NCBI GenBank assembly: GCA_035772735.1
Contig: JASDFA010000003.1
Span: 98,451,001 to 98,515,000 of the forward strand
Length of the DNA stretch: 64,000 nt
Reading direction: 5' to 3'
DNA from: Datura wrightii
Lineage: Eukaryota > Streptophyta > Magnoliopsida > Solanales > Solanaceae
Part shown: in pieces, positions 11,151 through 22,990 of the stretch
How the letters are laid out: every line of letters begins with the position of its first letter
Position numbering within the stretch: position 1 is the stretch's first letter
Translations under genes and position numbers: made by a program
The notes under the pieces: model-generated
The model's input: the letters and a program-made list of their open reading frames with translations, nothing else
The model's database searches: none
What the model was told of the DNA's origin: nothing

Positions 11151-12140
11151 GGGTGGCAAATGTCAGATATTCAGGGTATCAATCCAGCTTTTTGCACACA
11201 CAGGATTTTCATGGAGACAGGAGCAAAGCCAACTGTTCAGCCTCAGCGAAGGTTAAATCCAGCAATGAAGGATGTGGTGAGGAAAGAAATAATTAAGTGG
11301 CTTGATGTAGGTGTGGTCTACCCTATCTCGGACAGTGAATGGGTCAGCCCCGTTCAGTGCGTTCCAAATAAAGGAGGGATGACCGTGGTCACCAATGAAA
11401 AAAATGAGCTGATTCCTACACGAACCGTCACAGGCTGGTGGATTTGCATGGACTATAGAAAGCTTAATGAAGCCACAAGGAAAGATCATTATCCTATCCC
11501 ATTCATTGATCAGATATTAGACAGGTTGGCTGGATAGGAATATTATTGTTTCCTTGATGGGTACTCTGGCTATAACCAAATAGCCATAGCACCGGAGGAT
11601 CAGGAGAATACTACTTTTACCTGTCCCAATGGGACATATGCTTTTAGACGGATGCCATTTGGGTTATGCAATGCACCCTCCACATTCCAGAGATGCATGA
11701 TGGTTATTTTCCACGACATGGTGGTGGATTTTGTTGAGGTATTTATGGATGATTTTTCTGTTTTCGGTAATTTGTTTGCTACTTGTTTGTAGAATCTTGA
11801 CAGGGTGTTGGCTCACTGCGAAGAATTCAACCTTGTACTAAAATGGGAGAAATGTCATTTCTTAGTCAAGGAAGGTATCGTCCTTGGCCATAAAGTGTCT
11901 TGAAAGGGGCTGGAGGTCGATCGAGCTAAGATTGAGGTTATTGAGAAGTTACCACCACCTGTGTCGGTGAAAGGTGTTCGCAGTTTTCTTGGGCATGCAG
12001 GGTTCTACAGACGGTTCATCAGAAACTTCTCAAAAATTTCTAGACCACTATGCAGATTGTTAGAAAAAGAGGTGAAGTTTGAGTTGGATGATGAGTGTGC
12101 TAAAGCATTCGAGGAGTTGAAGCATAAATTGATAGAAGCA
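11151..12140 (+). pseudogene. Athila reverse transcriptase, interrupted by three stops
   Basis: This is the polymerase that copies element RNA to cDNA. RT motifs are in order: MDYRKLN, HYPIPFIDQ, FLDGYSGYNQI, FGLCNAPSTFQ and the catalytic FMDD (11742-11753). The single frame is broken at TAG 11535-11537, TAG 11790-11792 and TGA 11901-11903. It continues into the thumb motif SFLGHAGFYRRFI. Confidence 0.88.
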
Positions 12141-12700
12141 CCTGTCCTTATTTCTCCGGATTGGGAACAACCATTTGAATTGATGTGTGATGCAAGTGAT
12201 GTGGCTGTGGGAGCTGTATTGGGGTAGAGGAAAAGTAGAATCTTTCATTCTATTCATTATGCAAGCAAAACACTGAACCCTGCCCAGAGTAATTATACAG
12301 TCACAGAGAAGGAGATGCTAGCATTGGTATTTGCATTTGATAAATTCAGGTCCTATTTGGTAGGTTCGAGAGTAGTGGTGTATACTGATCATGCAGCGAT
12401 TCGGTATCTGTCTAACAAGAAGGATGCAAAGCCCAGGTTGATCAGATGGATCCTGTTGTTGCAAGAGTTCGACCTCGAAATTATGGACAAAAAGGGGAGT
12501 GAAAATCAGGTGGCAGATCACTTATCGCGATTGAAAAGCCGGTTGCATGTGAAGGAAGGTGATAACATCAATGAGGAGTTCCCAGATGAACACCTCTTAG
12601 CAATAGGGGAAGCTGAAGTTCCCTGGTACGCAGACATAGTCAACTTGCTAGTGAGTGGAGTCTATCCACCTGAGGCGATAGTTCAGCAGAGAAGAAAATT
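12141..12700 (+). pseudogene. Athila RNase H, one stop
   Basis: RNase H removes RNA from the RNA-DNA hybrid. The four catalytic acidic residues are visible in MCDASD, VTEKEMLALVFA, YTDHAAIRYL and QVADHLSRL (about 12184-12530). TAG at 12225-12227 interrupts it after AVLG, where glutamine is usual. Otherwise the frame is the same as RT and integrase. Confidence 0.85.
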
Positions 12701-13862
12701 GAGGCATAATTGTCGGTATTTTATTTGGGATGAGCCATTCTTATTTAAACAGGGACCGGATCAGGTGATGAGAAGATGCATCCCGGAGAGCCAGATTGCA
12801 GAGGTGTTGAGGAGTTGTCACTCTTCGTTTTATGGGGGGCACCATGGAGGTGAGCGGACAGCGCACAAGGTTCTACAGTGAGGTTTCTTTTGGCCTACCC
12901 TGTTTAGAGACTCTATGGCATACATCAAAATGTGCGATAGATGCCAGCATACAGGCACAATTGGTAGGAGGCAAGAGATGCCGCTGCAGAATGTACTGGA
13001 GGTAGAGACCTTTGATGTATGGGGCATAGATTTCATGGGCCCGTTCCCACCGTCATTCGGTAATCGTTACATCTTGGTGGTCGTTGATTATGTATCAAAG
13101 TGGGTTGAAGCAATAGCTTGCTCCAAGAATGACAACAAGGTGGTAACAAAATTTGTGAAAAAACACATTCTCACCAGGTTCGGGACACCCCGAGCCATTA
13201 TCAGTGATGGAGGGGCTCATTTCGTGAATGCAAGTTTCAAGAAGCTACCAGCCAAGTATGGGGTGCGCCACAAGGTGGCAACAGCCTATCACCCCCAAAC
13301 TAGTGGGCAAGTGGAGGTGTCGAATAGAGAAGTGAAGCATATTCTCCAAAAAATAGTAAATGCAGAACGGAATGATTGGTCAAGCAAACTGGATGATGCA
13401 TTGTGGGCATACAGAACTGCTTACAAGACACCGATTGGAACTTCTCCATACCGATTGATCTATGGTAAGGCGTGTCATCTGCTAGTGGAGCTAGAGCACC
13501 GAGCCTTCTGGGCCGTGAAGAAATTGAATATGGACTTAGGGCTAGCAGGCAAGAAGAGGCTAATGCAACTCAGCGAACTTGAAGAGTTTCGTTGGCATGC
13601 TTATGAGAGTGCTAAGTTCTACAGAGAAAAAACAAAGAGGTGGCATGACAAGCATGTGGTGCATCATATTTTTGAGCCGGGGCAGAAAGTATTACTCTTC
13701 AATTCAAGCTTGAAGCTGTTTCCAGGGAAATTGCAGTCCAAATGGTCAGGGCCATTTGAGGTAGTGAGAATGACCCCACACGGGGTAGTAGAGTTGTGGC
13801 AAGAAGATCGAAGTGCCACTTTCTTAGTCAATGGGCAGTGATGTAAGCATTACTGGGGTGAG
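12701..13862 (+). pseudogene. Athila integrase, nearly intact
   Basis: The zinc-binding HHCC region ends in CDRC-HTG (about 12938-12960). The DDE core shows WGIDFMGPFP, IISDGGAHF and HPQTSGQVEVSNRE (about 13018-13340). The C-terminal SH3-like part ends near 13840. TGA at 12879-12881 splits the zinc region from the core, and TGA at 13839-13841 precedes the conserved KHYWG end. No chromodomain, as expected for Athila. Confidence 0.88.
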
Positions 13863-14213
13863 GACGGTAGTCGAGAGAAGACGTCCGTCACCCTAGAGGA
13901 TGACTAAGCTTAATGACGTCGAGCTGCGACGGTAAACCAGGCGCTGCACGGGAGGCAACCTGTGAATTTGTTGTATTTGTACATTAGTTAAGAAAAAGAA
14001 AAGAAGAAAAAAAAAGAGAAAAAGAAAAAGAAAATATATATGTGTGTTTATATATATATATATATATATATATTGTGTTATGTTTGCAAACCTTGGGATT
14101 CTAACGATTTCTTGTTGTAAGATAAATTTCAGGTTGATCGGAGAGCAAAATGTAAAGAATCGTAAAGGAGAAAATCAAGGTAAGAAAAAACAATAAAATA
14201 AAAAGTGGCAAAA
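13863..14213 (+). other. Athila post-pol spacer with purine tract and (TA)n
   Basis: Non-coding. It includes an Athila-typical GGGAGGCAACC stretch (about 13950), a long A/G-rich run (13983-14033) and an alternating TA tract (about 14034-14073). The purine run and TA tract could mark an unstable or melted region ahead of the internal promoter-like island. No ORF. Confidence 0.6.
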
Positions 14214-14420
14214 CAGTGAGCCCACGCGTTGGCTCCGTGTCACGGAGGAGGGCCTCCGCGTTACCCTCCGTGACACGTTGAAGGCAATTCTGGAATTTTT
14301 ACAAATTCCAGAACACCTGTACGATGGCTCCATGCCACGGAGGGGGTGCTCCGCGTTACCCTCCGTGACACGTTGAGGTGTTATTCGCGTCGGGTCACAC
14401 CGGGTCGCCGGGTGACCCGC
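14214..14420 (+). promoter_or_regulatory. Internal copy of the LTR inverted-repeat island, candidate internal promoter
   Basis: GTGTCACGGAG (14237-14247) pairs with CTCCGTGACAC (14266-14276). A second copy reads GCCACGGAG (14334-14342) with CTCCGTGACAC (14361-14371). The two copies are separated by the same ATTCCAG word as in the LTR island. A GGTGACCC-type palindrome follows (about 14396-14420). A pyrimidine-rich leader then begins, as at the LTR start of transcription. That it is a promoter is inferred from its position relative to the accessory ORF. Confidence 0.45.
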
Positions 14421-15261
14421 GCAAAATCCTCACTTTTTAACCCCGAATTCCCCTCATTTTTCCTCATTTTTCATCCCCTCCATGACAAACATCCCAAAAA
14501 CCCCTTCTCCCTCAACGTGACACAGACCTAGGCACACACTTTCATCAAGTTTTCTTCATTTCATCGAATTCAAGGTATGTTCTTCAACTCTATCTCAATT
14601 CTTGTCGAATTTTTCAATGTTGAACATGTGATGTGAGCAAAACTTGCCCTAAGTAGAAATTAAGCTTAAATTCAATTGAGTTATTGTTGATTGACATTTG
14701 TAGTATCATTGTGATTGCATGAACTCGATAATTACATAGCTTGATAGAATTTTTGTAAAATTGTAGCTAGGGCTTGAATTTGAATATGAAAAGGGGAAAA
14801 ATTTAGTTGACATGTGAAATTCTTGTTGGGTTGTGTATGTTGGGTGAGATGAGTTGGTTGTGCTAACTGCTAATATGCTAAAAGACTGACAGATATTTGG
14901 GGTAACGAAATTGTGAGATGCAAGAAATGGGTAAATTGTATAGGTTCATGTAGATAAATTTTTTCTTTGTTTCTCCTTGCTAAGTGCTATGTATAGAAAT
15001 GTGATTGATGGTAATGTTGCGGTTAGTTGTACGAAGTCTGAGTAGTACAAAAGAATTTATATCGTCGAATTCTTTGAATGCACTAGGCAATTTGTTGTGT
15101 TTTTGTTTTCTTATGTAAATTGGAAATAAGTATGATCTTGCCGTAATGTTGTGATTGTAGCTAAAGACTAAGTGTGGGGTGGCCTAGATTAACCCAACCT
15201 TAGTCGAAGCTAATTTTAATTGGAATAACATTAGACCTGTCTGTTTGGTTTGACAGAAACA
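14421..15261 (+). other. Candidate leader exon and 682-nt intron upstream of the accessory ORF
   Basis: A C/T-rich stretch (14440-14574) looks like a plant 5' leader and ends AAG. It is followed by GTATGT (14575-14580), a strong donor. A T-rich segment ending in TTTGACAG (15249-15256) is a good acceptor, and the ATG comes five bases later. The 14575-15256 interval is AT-richer than the flanks and has no long ORF, as expected of an intron. Splicing is predicted by eye only. Confidence 0.45.
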
Positions 15262-16482
15262 ATGGCAAGCAAGCAAGATAAAGGGAAGGGCGCATGTACA
15301 TCGGGCGCCGGAAGGAAAAAAATCAGACTGGGAACAGCAGTCCCAGCAGCACCAGTGGTTTCGCGCGGCCAACGTCGGCAATACGGAACCCGATGGGTGA
15401 CAGAGGAGGGGAAGAAATGGTACGCAAAGCATAAGGAAAGAAAATACTTCCCCGAGGAACACATTGCTAGGGAGCCATTGGCACAGGAATTCCCCAGGAT
15501 TGTCCATAGGATTGAGGCAGCCGGGCTGAATTTTATCTTTGACGAGCCCAAGGAGTGCAATCTTCACCTAATTCGGGAATTCTACGCCAACTGGAACCCG
15601 ACACTCAGAAGTCACACCATAAAGATAAGGGGGCAGATAGTCACTTTTGAGCCCCATCACCTTAATGCAATCTTGGGGGCGCGGGACATAGACGCCCATG
15701 TGCTTTGGCAGCTGAATATCACTCCACCATATGCGGCCATCAGACGCACTTTGTGTGGAGCCCGGTCTACAGCACGGTGGAGCAGGCATAAGGAGAGGGG
15801 CTACCATCAGACATTGCCCTACTCACAGATGAATAGGGAAGCCAGGATATGGCTTAAGATTGTTTGTTCATGCCTGATCCCGGGGGTGCATATGACAAAT
15901 GTCACTCGGGATCGTGTATGCTTGGTCTATGCCTTGATGAAAGGGCTGTAGATCAATGTTGGGGCGGTGATTATCTCTGCCATGAAGAGAGCCCGTTTGC
16001 ATCAAGGGCACAGGTACAGGTTTGGTGGATTACTAACCACGTTCCTGAGGGGCCTGGATATTGAGGAAGAGGCCCTTGACTACATCCCACAGATGGAGAG
16101 GCGGGCCTTAGATGTCGCCAAAACTAAGGCACCCGACACCACTCACGGGCCAGTTCTTACACTAGCCGAGCGATATGCTCGGGATGATCAGTACATGGCT
16201 CGCATATTCGGGATGCAGATGCTCTAGCTGTGCATAGGCGGGAGGATGGCAACAGAAGATGAGCTGTGGCAGCTCGAGCTAGACTACCCTTTTGGCGAAA
16301 ATGCCAGGGCTCTATGCCGAGTGGGGCCAGCTTTTGTGGAGCCCACTGATGATGATGTCCCCACAGATGAGGAGACACATCGTGATGACTCTGATGTTGA
16401 GTCAGATGATGACGACGGGGGCGATTCAGACATGGGAGACGAGGTAGCGGCACCTGACGAAGAAGTGGAATACTTCGATTGA
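15262..16482 (+). pseudogene. Athila accessory ORF in the env position, plant-transposon-type domain, two TAG interruptions
   Basis: The ATG at 15262 is in AACAATGGC, the plant start consensus. One frame runs to the stop before 16483, about 406 codons, broken only by TAG at 15949-15951 and 16225-16227. It has a basic N-terminus (KGKG, GRKKIR), then a conserved middle with REFYANW, R-H-IKIRG, VTFEP and LNAILGA motifs. These resemble the uncharacterised domain annotated as putative plant transposon protein, related to ATHILA ORF-1. The C-terminus is strongly acidic (D/E-rich from about 16342). I see no signal peptide or transmembrane segment, so it is not a typical Env. Function unknown. Conserved codon structure suggests it was translated in the progenitor. 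Confidence 0.7.
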
Positions 16483-18252
16483 TTAGGGAGTTTCACCACC
16501 CACTTTCGTGCTATGCTGAATTTTGTGAACACTGGGGACAGTGTTTGATTTAAGTGTGGGGTAGGAGTAGTTAGGTGCTGGTTGCTGTTGTTATTAATGT
16601 CTCTGTTCTGTTGTTGTGCTTGGAAAAACTTGTGACCCTGTGATTTTTGTGTGTATGTCTGTATTGTAATTAAGGTGAAGCTGTTGTGTGCTGTTGAATG
16701 TTGTTAGCTGGTTGTGTAAATATGTTTTATCGAAATTATCGATATTTTTACAATTTTTCGTGAAATTTTTATTTTTGGGTTTCTCGGCATTTGTTTTCGA
16801 TTCTTTTACCGAGAATAGTCCCGTTGAACCGAAGTCATAATTAGTGACCGTTCCCTATGATGGATAGATGACGACCGCCTTAAGGGAAATATAGTCGTTA
16901 GGAGTAGATTTCTTCTGTTCATTTTTTTAGTTTTTTCTTTTGTTGTGTGTATCCCAAACGTGTCGTTACTTTATGGTTGCAAAATTCTGGTTGCGTGTAG
17001 TACATGATATTTAAAATGCAAAGGTGATTCGTATGAAAGCATGCAACTTTGTAAATATGTTGAGATACCTAGGCCATAGAGTTCGATTCGGTGTGATTGA
17101 GGCTTAATGTTTGAATTCTTGTAATTAGCTGATTGAAGAGTCTATGAATATGTCTTGAGTTGAGCATGTGCAATGAGTGTATGGTGAGGTTTCGTTTCTT
17201 CCATGCTATTGTGAAGTGTCTAGAACTTGTCTGGTGTGTGTACAAAACGAAATGAAGGATGTGTGTTGTAGGAAAGGATGTAGGCATTTATTTGATTTAA
17301 CCGAAAGTTTTTTTCATTATCGTACCTACCTTGAATGTACATCCTAGTTAGCCCATTGAGCCTTTAGCCTATTATTTTTCTTTTGTCAAAAAGGTGTAAA
17401 CCGAGCTTAACCCCTTCTTTTCATTATACATGAATTTGATCCAAACCTCTTAAGCGCTCAAGAAAAAAATAATTTTCCCACAGTGTCAAGGAGTGAGAAT
17501 TGTGAAACTAAAAGAAAAAGCAAAGTGATGAAAGGAAAGAAAAGGTCAAAGGTGCACTCGCTATAAATTAAATATAATGAAGATGTATAAATAATCTTTG
17601 CTATTAAGTCAAGTGTGCTTAAAGATATGGGGGTCAAAAATAAAGACAGACTTCAAGAATGGGAGAATGAAGGAAGACACAATGCCCATAAGGCTGATGG
17701 GATGTATTGAAAAAGCGCTTAAGGATGCTAGTTGTTCTTATTGGTTAGCCCAGTATTTGCTAGTTCCGTAGCTTACATTACAACCCATTAAGTCCTACGT
17801 GATCTTACATCACGTGTCCTTATATTAGTGGAGTAATACGCTAAAGGCAAGCCTATGGTTCATGACATGATACATGTGAATTCTTTTGGGAGAGAGAGCG
17901 AAATCTTGTTTATATGCCCCTACATGAAATGTCATTGAGTTCATGTGATTAAAAAGGGGAAAATTCTCTTGTGTTGTGAGGGCACATGCTCGATGATAGA
18001 TGGAATTTTGTGTCGGATATCTTGATCAGCTGATTTGCATGAGTTTGCCGATATCGAGAGTCGATTCTTGAGTCTCGGAGGTCTTAATGTGTTGAGGGTC
18101 ATTGTATTGATAAGACTGTGCATGTTTTATTGATAATTTGCTATATTAAATAATAGGTATAACCGTAGCTTGAATTGTCGAGCCAAAGTAGCTCGGATTG
18201 GGTGTCAATTGCATGAGGTGTACGAGTATTGTTCGGGGACGAACAAGGATTT
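16483..18252 (+). other. Athila 3' non-coding region
   Basis: About 1.8 kb without a credible ORF. It begins with a TAAGTGTGGGGT motif at 16551-16562, similar to the true purine tract at 18253. Long 3' untranslated regions are usual for Athila. I recognise no other feature in it. Confidence 0.6.
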
Positions 18253-18266
18253 AAGAGTGGGGTAAG
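18253..18266 (+). other. Athila polypurine tract
   Basis: AAGAGTGGGGTAAG lies directly before the 3' LTR's TG at 18267. It primes plus-strand DNA synthesis. Two near copies (TAAGTGTGGGGT) occur upstream at 15169 and 16551. Confidence 0.8.
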
Positions 18267-19677
18267 TGATCTTGGGCAGATTTATATGCCCAAGTGATAT
18301 TCAATTGTGGTATTTTGTCTTGTTTATCTATCGATGTTTGTATATTCTCATGTGAATTGTAATAAAATGTGAATTTATACTAACCAACATGATTAGCGTG
18401 ATTTTGCAGGAAAAATATAATTTTACGAAGCTAAGATGCATGTTGGGAGAAATCGGGATTGGACTCGGAAGAGAGCAAGGAAAAAGCACAAGGAAAGCAC
18501 GAAGTAAAGGGGCTCCACGATGGAGCCATGTCACACTGCCATCGCGGATGCATTATGCCTGGATGCGAAAATTTCGCCAAATTCCAGTGAAGGTGCGCGT
18601 TGGGGCCGTGGCACATTGGCCTAGCCCTGCGTTGCACGCCGTGCCACATTGGGTGTGAATACTTAGACGACCGGATTCCAGTGAGGGTCAGCGTTGGTGG
18701 CATGTCACGGAGGCAGTGCTCCGTGATGCACTCTGTGACACGTTGCTTGTTATTTCGGGAAAAATTCCCACTAGTATAAATAGCACACTTAGGCTTTATT
18801 TTAGAATTCTGACTTGGTGGAGCAAGAACGTGGGTTACAGGCAGTTAAGGGGACGAAAATCTCAGGGTTTTTCTCTATCTCCTTCTTCTTTATTTCAATT
18901 GCTTGTATGATTAACACTCATTTAACGATGTTTAATCCACAAATGAGTGGCTAAATTCCCTTCTTGCTGAGGTTAAGAACATTTGTATTGAAATGTGATC
19001 ATTGATAAATTGGGTTTTCATCTTTTCTTCCATGGTTGTTCTATTGATTCTTGTTCTTACTGCATTAATGTGTGGCCAATGTTAATGTATATTTAAAAAG
19101 TCTGGTTTCACTCGAGAGAGCAAGAAATTGGAAAGTTGTGAATTGATAGGATATGATCTTTTCTTAGTTTGGGAAAATTGAGAATTGATTTACCTTCAGG
19201 ATAGAGATATACCTGAAAGTCGTATTAGTCAATTAAGGAATCGGTTTTGTATGGCTAGAACATGAATTTCGTTTTATCATAGAAATGTAGGTGGAAGGTT
19301 CATGATTCTTAAGTTGGGTTAAATACGAGAGTTTTAATCCATAGGCAATAATTCTTGACTAGCAACTGGAGGAAAGATTAACCAAATTGTATCGATAATT
19401 TATTTCTCTACATGTTCATTTTAGCCTCAGCATGCTCATACTTATAGTTCAGACTCAAATTGTATATTCGTTTTAGACTTAGTATAAAATTAGGAAACAA
19501 AATATCAAAATCTTATTCGCACTGTTGTCTGCAGTTTAGAGTTAAAGTTTATTGACACTTGATTAGATTGATACCTTAGTCCAGTCCCTGTGGGATCGAT
19601 ACTTGGCTTACTTGAGCCACTTTACTACTTGTTCGACCACGTGCACTTGCGTGTAGTTATACCCAACAAGCTGGACA
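18267..19677 (+). repeat. Athila 3' LTR
   Basis: It is the same length as the 5' LTR (1411 bp). It keeps an intact TATAAATA at 18775-18782. The island arms are ATGTCACGGAG (18702-18712) and CTCTGTGACAC (18731-18741). Right target copy TCGGA at 19678-19682. Confidence 0.9.
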
Positions 19678-21260
19678 TCGGACATGCTCTTATGCAATCA
19701 GCCCTAACTCTCTAGAGGCAGTTTACTATAACTCTTAGCCTGGAAGTAACACTATGATACTCTAGTCCTAGTCCCTTTAGACCTTAACCTAGTCTGTCCA
19801 AATTTCATATGGCTCCTCTAGGCGATTCATAACCTCGTAGGCAGGTATATCTATACCTCGCCCTTTACGGCAACTTTTACCTGGGCATCTACAAGAGTAG
19901 CCTGGGACGTTGGCCTCATATCTCACTACTAATAAGGTTCCCTTCTTTGGACAGTGACTAGTCTATCAGACTTGTAACAACTGGAGTGGTTTCCTGAGTG
20001 ACCTGTAGGACAAGCATTGAGTCGGCTGAAACTAACGGTCACAGACAGTAGCCAATCATATGGCAGTCTATCGCTCAGTTCACTAGGCAACCCTAGTGCC
20101 ACTTACTCGAAGGTAAGACCACCTTATCCCAATTCTGGCCCTGGAGGCGTCAAGGTACAGCAACAGCCTCTTGGCGAGCATTACTAATAATATAGGCATC
20201 AAAGGCTACAACCTATGCTGTCCAACTTACCAAGTCAGGCCCAACAGCTAGTCATGAACTTCTAAGGCCTTGGCACAATAGCAAAACATCAGAATACCTC
20301 TAAATGGTAAACAGGTGTACGGGGAACTCTCTATGGTGCACCCAGCGTTAGTCATACTTAACATACATACATAATCCTTGTCTACTAGCAGCAACTAATT
20401 ACAACATATAAGATTGTTATCTTCTAGCAGCATCTAATCACAATATATAAGATCATTATCTACTAGCAGCAACTAATCACAACGTACCAGATTATTATCT
20501 ACTTTTGAGGGCATAGGTCGTATTACTATATGAAGAGAATAACTTGCTGAAGAGATAAGAATTAACATACCTGAAATGCTGATTTTTGTTTACCCCAAAC
20601 AGTTTCAACCTGTAGCCAGTAATTCAACCAAATTGCAGTCCTTACGCTGAAAGAATAAGGCTATCTTCCATAATAGGCATGTATAATAACAATATATTTC
20701 AAATAACATTAACTACAATTCAACTTCATTTAATTCGACCAGAAACTCAAAAATTCTCGAGAGTCTAGAAGGTAGAAATGCTTGTCTATCACTTGCAGCC
20801 GCTTAAGACTCAATTAGAAGTGATTTCTAGTACTTTTACTCAGCGGGGTTCCAGTACTCCAAGCGAAATTTCAAGAAATAACTCCACAGGTATGTTCCTC
20901 ATAAGCCTAGAACTCGTTATCCAGGATGAATTTGCGTTTGGATGGTGTTTAGCGGCGTAATTCGGTGAAACAGAAGAAGTTGTTGCTAGTGCCCTATTTT
21001 CTGTCGAGGGAAATTGTTAATAATGATTTAATTAACATAAAGAGGCTTATATATATAGTTGAGGAGGTGGCAGGGGGTGGCGCCATGCACTGGCCATAGC
21101 GCCAGGTCAGGGGTGCAATGCACTGGCCTGGCCTCCTACTCGCTCGATGTCGTGTTCGTATACTCATCCCCCAGGCCCTTTCTTGCATACGTCGCACTCC
21201 AAAACTCTCAACAGATGTATGCACGTGTCACTAAATGAGAGAAACTTACGGGGTGTAACA
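19678..21260 (-). repeat. E1 right LTR, segment 3
   Basis: Resumes after the Athila target copy. From about 20380 it aligns with the left LTR (1-971), including the TATA box (21047-21057, minus) and GC-rich island (21060-21130), and ends GTGTAACA at 21260. The ORFs within it are not genes. Confidence 0.72.
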
Positions 21261-22746
21261 AAACTCTCAAGAAAGGTCCGACTGTATAAATATACCTACT
21301 TGGCACATAGTTTTGAGACTAGGGAACCTTGGAACCCCAAGCCTACTCGGTGCTAGACACTACTCCCAAAAATATGCACAGTGCTCCTATAATTTTTCAA
21401 TGAAGCTGAAATCATAATCACTTGCATTGTCTAAAATCTGAACATGCGGAGTCTTGACTCTAAAACATATCATAACGTGTAGTAGGAGTCTTGACTCTAA
21501 AACATGTGATAAGTTGATCTTGTTAGCCTTGGCTAAATCATGAAAACATACTTAACTTGTGTGAGCTTGCCTAAATCTTAAAATCATGCATACTTGAAAT
21601 AGACTTATAAGTCAAAATCACATATTCATACATGGGTAATTTATAAACATTTATTCATCCTAGAGATCTCATCATACTTGAAATCATAAATTATGAACTT
21701 GACTTTTCATGAAACTTGCATAATTGGGCAAAATTTTCTAAAACTTGAAATCGTGAATTTATAATCTAAATAGGTATAAAATCTTCCCATGAATCATAAA
21801 ACATACTTTGAAATATGAAGGGAATTGACCCATAAATAAATCATAGAGAATTTAATGAAATTGAGCTAAAACCCTATAAGATCATAAACTTGAATTAAGA
21901 CTTGAATCCATGAACTTGAGGAGAAATTTGGGCATGAGCGTGAAGGGAAACTCCCTTTCATAACCCTACATACCTGGGTAAGCTGAATCTAAACTTGTCT
22001 TTGAAAGCCCAAGAAATTTGGGGAAGAATTTGAAGGATTCAAGCTTGATCTTCAAATGGAACTTCTAAACTTGCATATATGAGAATTGAATAAATTAGAA
22101 TAGGTTAAACTCCCATAATACACTTCTTTTAGAGATTAAAATGATGTAGTTTAGGACTTAGAAGCTTAGAAATTACAAAAATTCCCTTAATAGTACGCCT
22201 AGAAAATAACCCACTGCCAGTCCCCACAAGCGACCCAATGAGTCGTTGGGTCACTGGACGACTCGTGGTTCTCAGTCGTTGTCACTAGTAGCCTACTTCT
22301 CAACTCTCTACCTTCAAGCAATGGCTAGACAGGACAAGTCGTCACCTGAAATGATGACTCGTTATGTCCTCTCGTCACCCCCATTGGAAATTCCATTTTT
22401 CTTTCGATCTTGTCCAACCAACAGTCGACCTAATGAGTTGTGAGATGACACCACAACTCGTTCCTCCACCCATTAAGTCCCTCTGAAGAATCCCTTGTTC
22501 CCAACTTTGTACTGCACAATGAGCAACTCCACCACCCGTTGGTTAACATGAAGGGTTGTTACTTGACCCATTGACACTGCACTTTCTCTCATCCTCTAAC
22601 ACTGCACGATCATGATGGGTCACTTAATGATCTGTCAAGTGACTTAACGAGTCACCTGATGAGTTATTTTGTTACCTGTTGCAAATTTTCCTGCTTTCTC
22701 TGATTCAACCCTCGGGTCTGATCTTAAGGACTTTTGAGGTATTACA
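21261..22746 (-). repeat. E2 left LTR (3' LTR in element sense), start displaced by E1
   Basis: It aligns with 28723-28924 and then 39721-40996, i.e. across the E3 insertion point, confirming that E3 interrupts the partner LTR. It contains a palindromic island of GAGTCGTT, CGACTCGT and CCCAA...TTGGG words (22200-22680). It ends GGTATTACA at 22746. Confidence 0.75.
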
Positions 22747-22990
22747 ATATCTTTCCCTTGGGAACATTCATCCTCGAATGTGGGTTAAGCATACTGAAAA
22801 GATCGAGAAATAACTGCAATCCCAAAACTAAACGACTGAAGTTGAAATCTGATTGAGTGACTAAGTCAGAACTAATATACATCACTCGACTGGATTTATG
22901 AATCATGCATACATGCTAAACCATGAAAGGAACTGAGAGACATGAACTTGACATGAAGCTGAATAGAGTACTAAGGAGGAAATTGATACC
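22747..22990 (-). other. E2 end-of-internal spacer with remnant purine tract
   Basis: On the minus strand a CAAGGGAAAGATAT purine tract directly precedes the LTR. The adjacent AACATTCATCCTCGAATG block (plus strand) is conserved in E1 (988) and E3 (31703). No ORF. Confidence 0.55.

Larger units (their letters stand above)
6991..19677 (+). mobile_element. Complete Athila-type Ty3/gypsy retrotransposon
   Basis: It is 12,687 bp with two LTRs of equal length (1411 bp each), TG...CA ends, a tRNA-Asp primer site just inside the 5' LTR and a purine tract just before the 3' LTR. Target copies are TCAGA and TCGGA (one mismatch). The order is gag, protease, RT, RNase H, integrase, then a long 3' region with an accessory ORF. 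The absence of a chromodomain and the gag and protease motifs fit Athila. By eye about 40 LTR differences, about 2.8%. All genes carry stops or frameshifts, so this copy is not autonomous as read. Confidence 0.9.
1..21260 (-). mobile_element. E1: degraded Tekay-like Ty3/gypsy chromovirus, split by two insertions, left end outside the window
   Basis: Two related long repeats, 1-971 and 3787-21260, bracket a short internal region. The right repeat starts TGTCACGCCCC and is preceded by the complement of a tRNA-iMet primer site, so the element reads on the minus strand. Both repeats end in TGTAACA. The right LTR is interrupted by an Athila-like solo LTR (4836-6415) and a complete Athila (6991-19677); its own three pieces sum to about 3.2 kb. 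The internal region is only about 2.8 kb, against 5.3 kb in E3, and keeps integrase and chromodomain traces but no recognisable RT. The right end (21260) abuts sequence homologous to the middle of the E2 LTR, so E1 probably inserted into E2's left LTR. Its left junction lies outside the window. Confidence 0.8.

Noticed and set aside
15262..16482. True retroviral-like envelope protein
   Set aside because: No signal peptide, hydrophobic membrane segment or cleavage motif is visible; the motifs fit the plant transposon-type domain.
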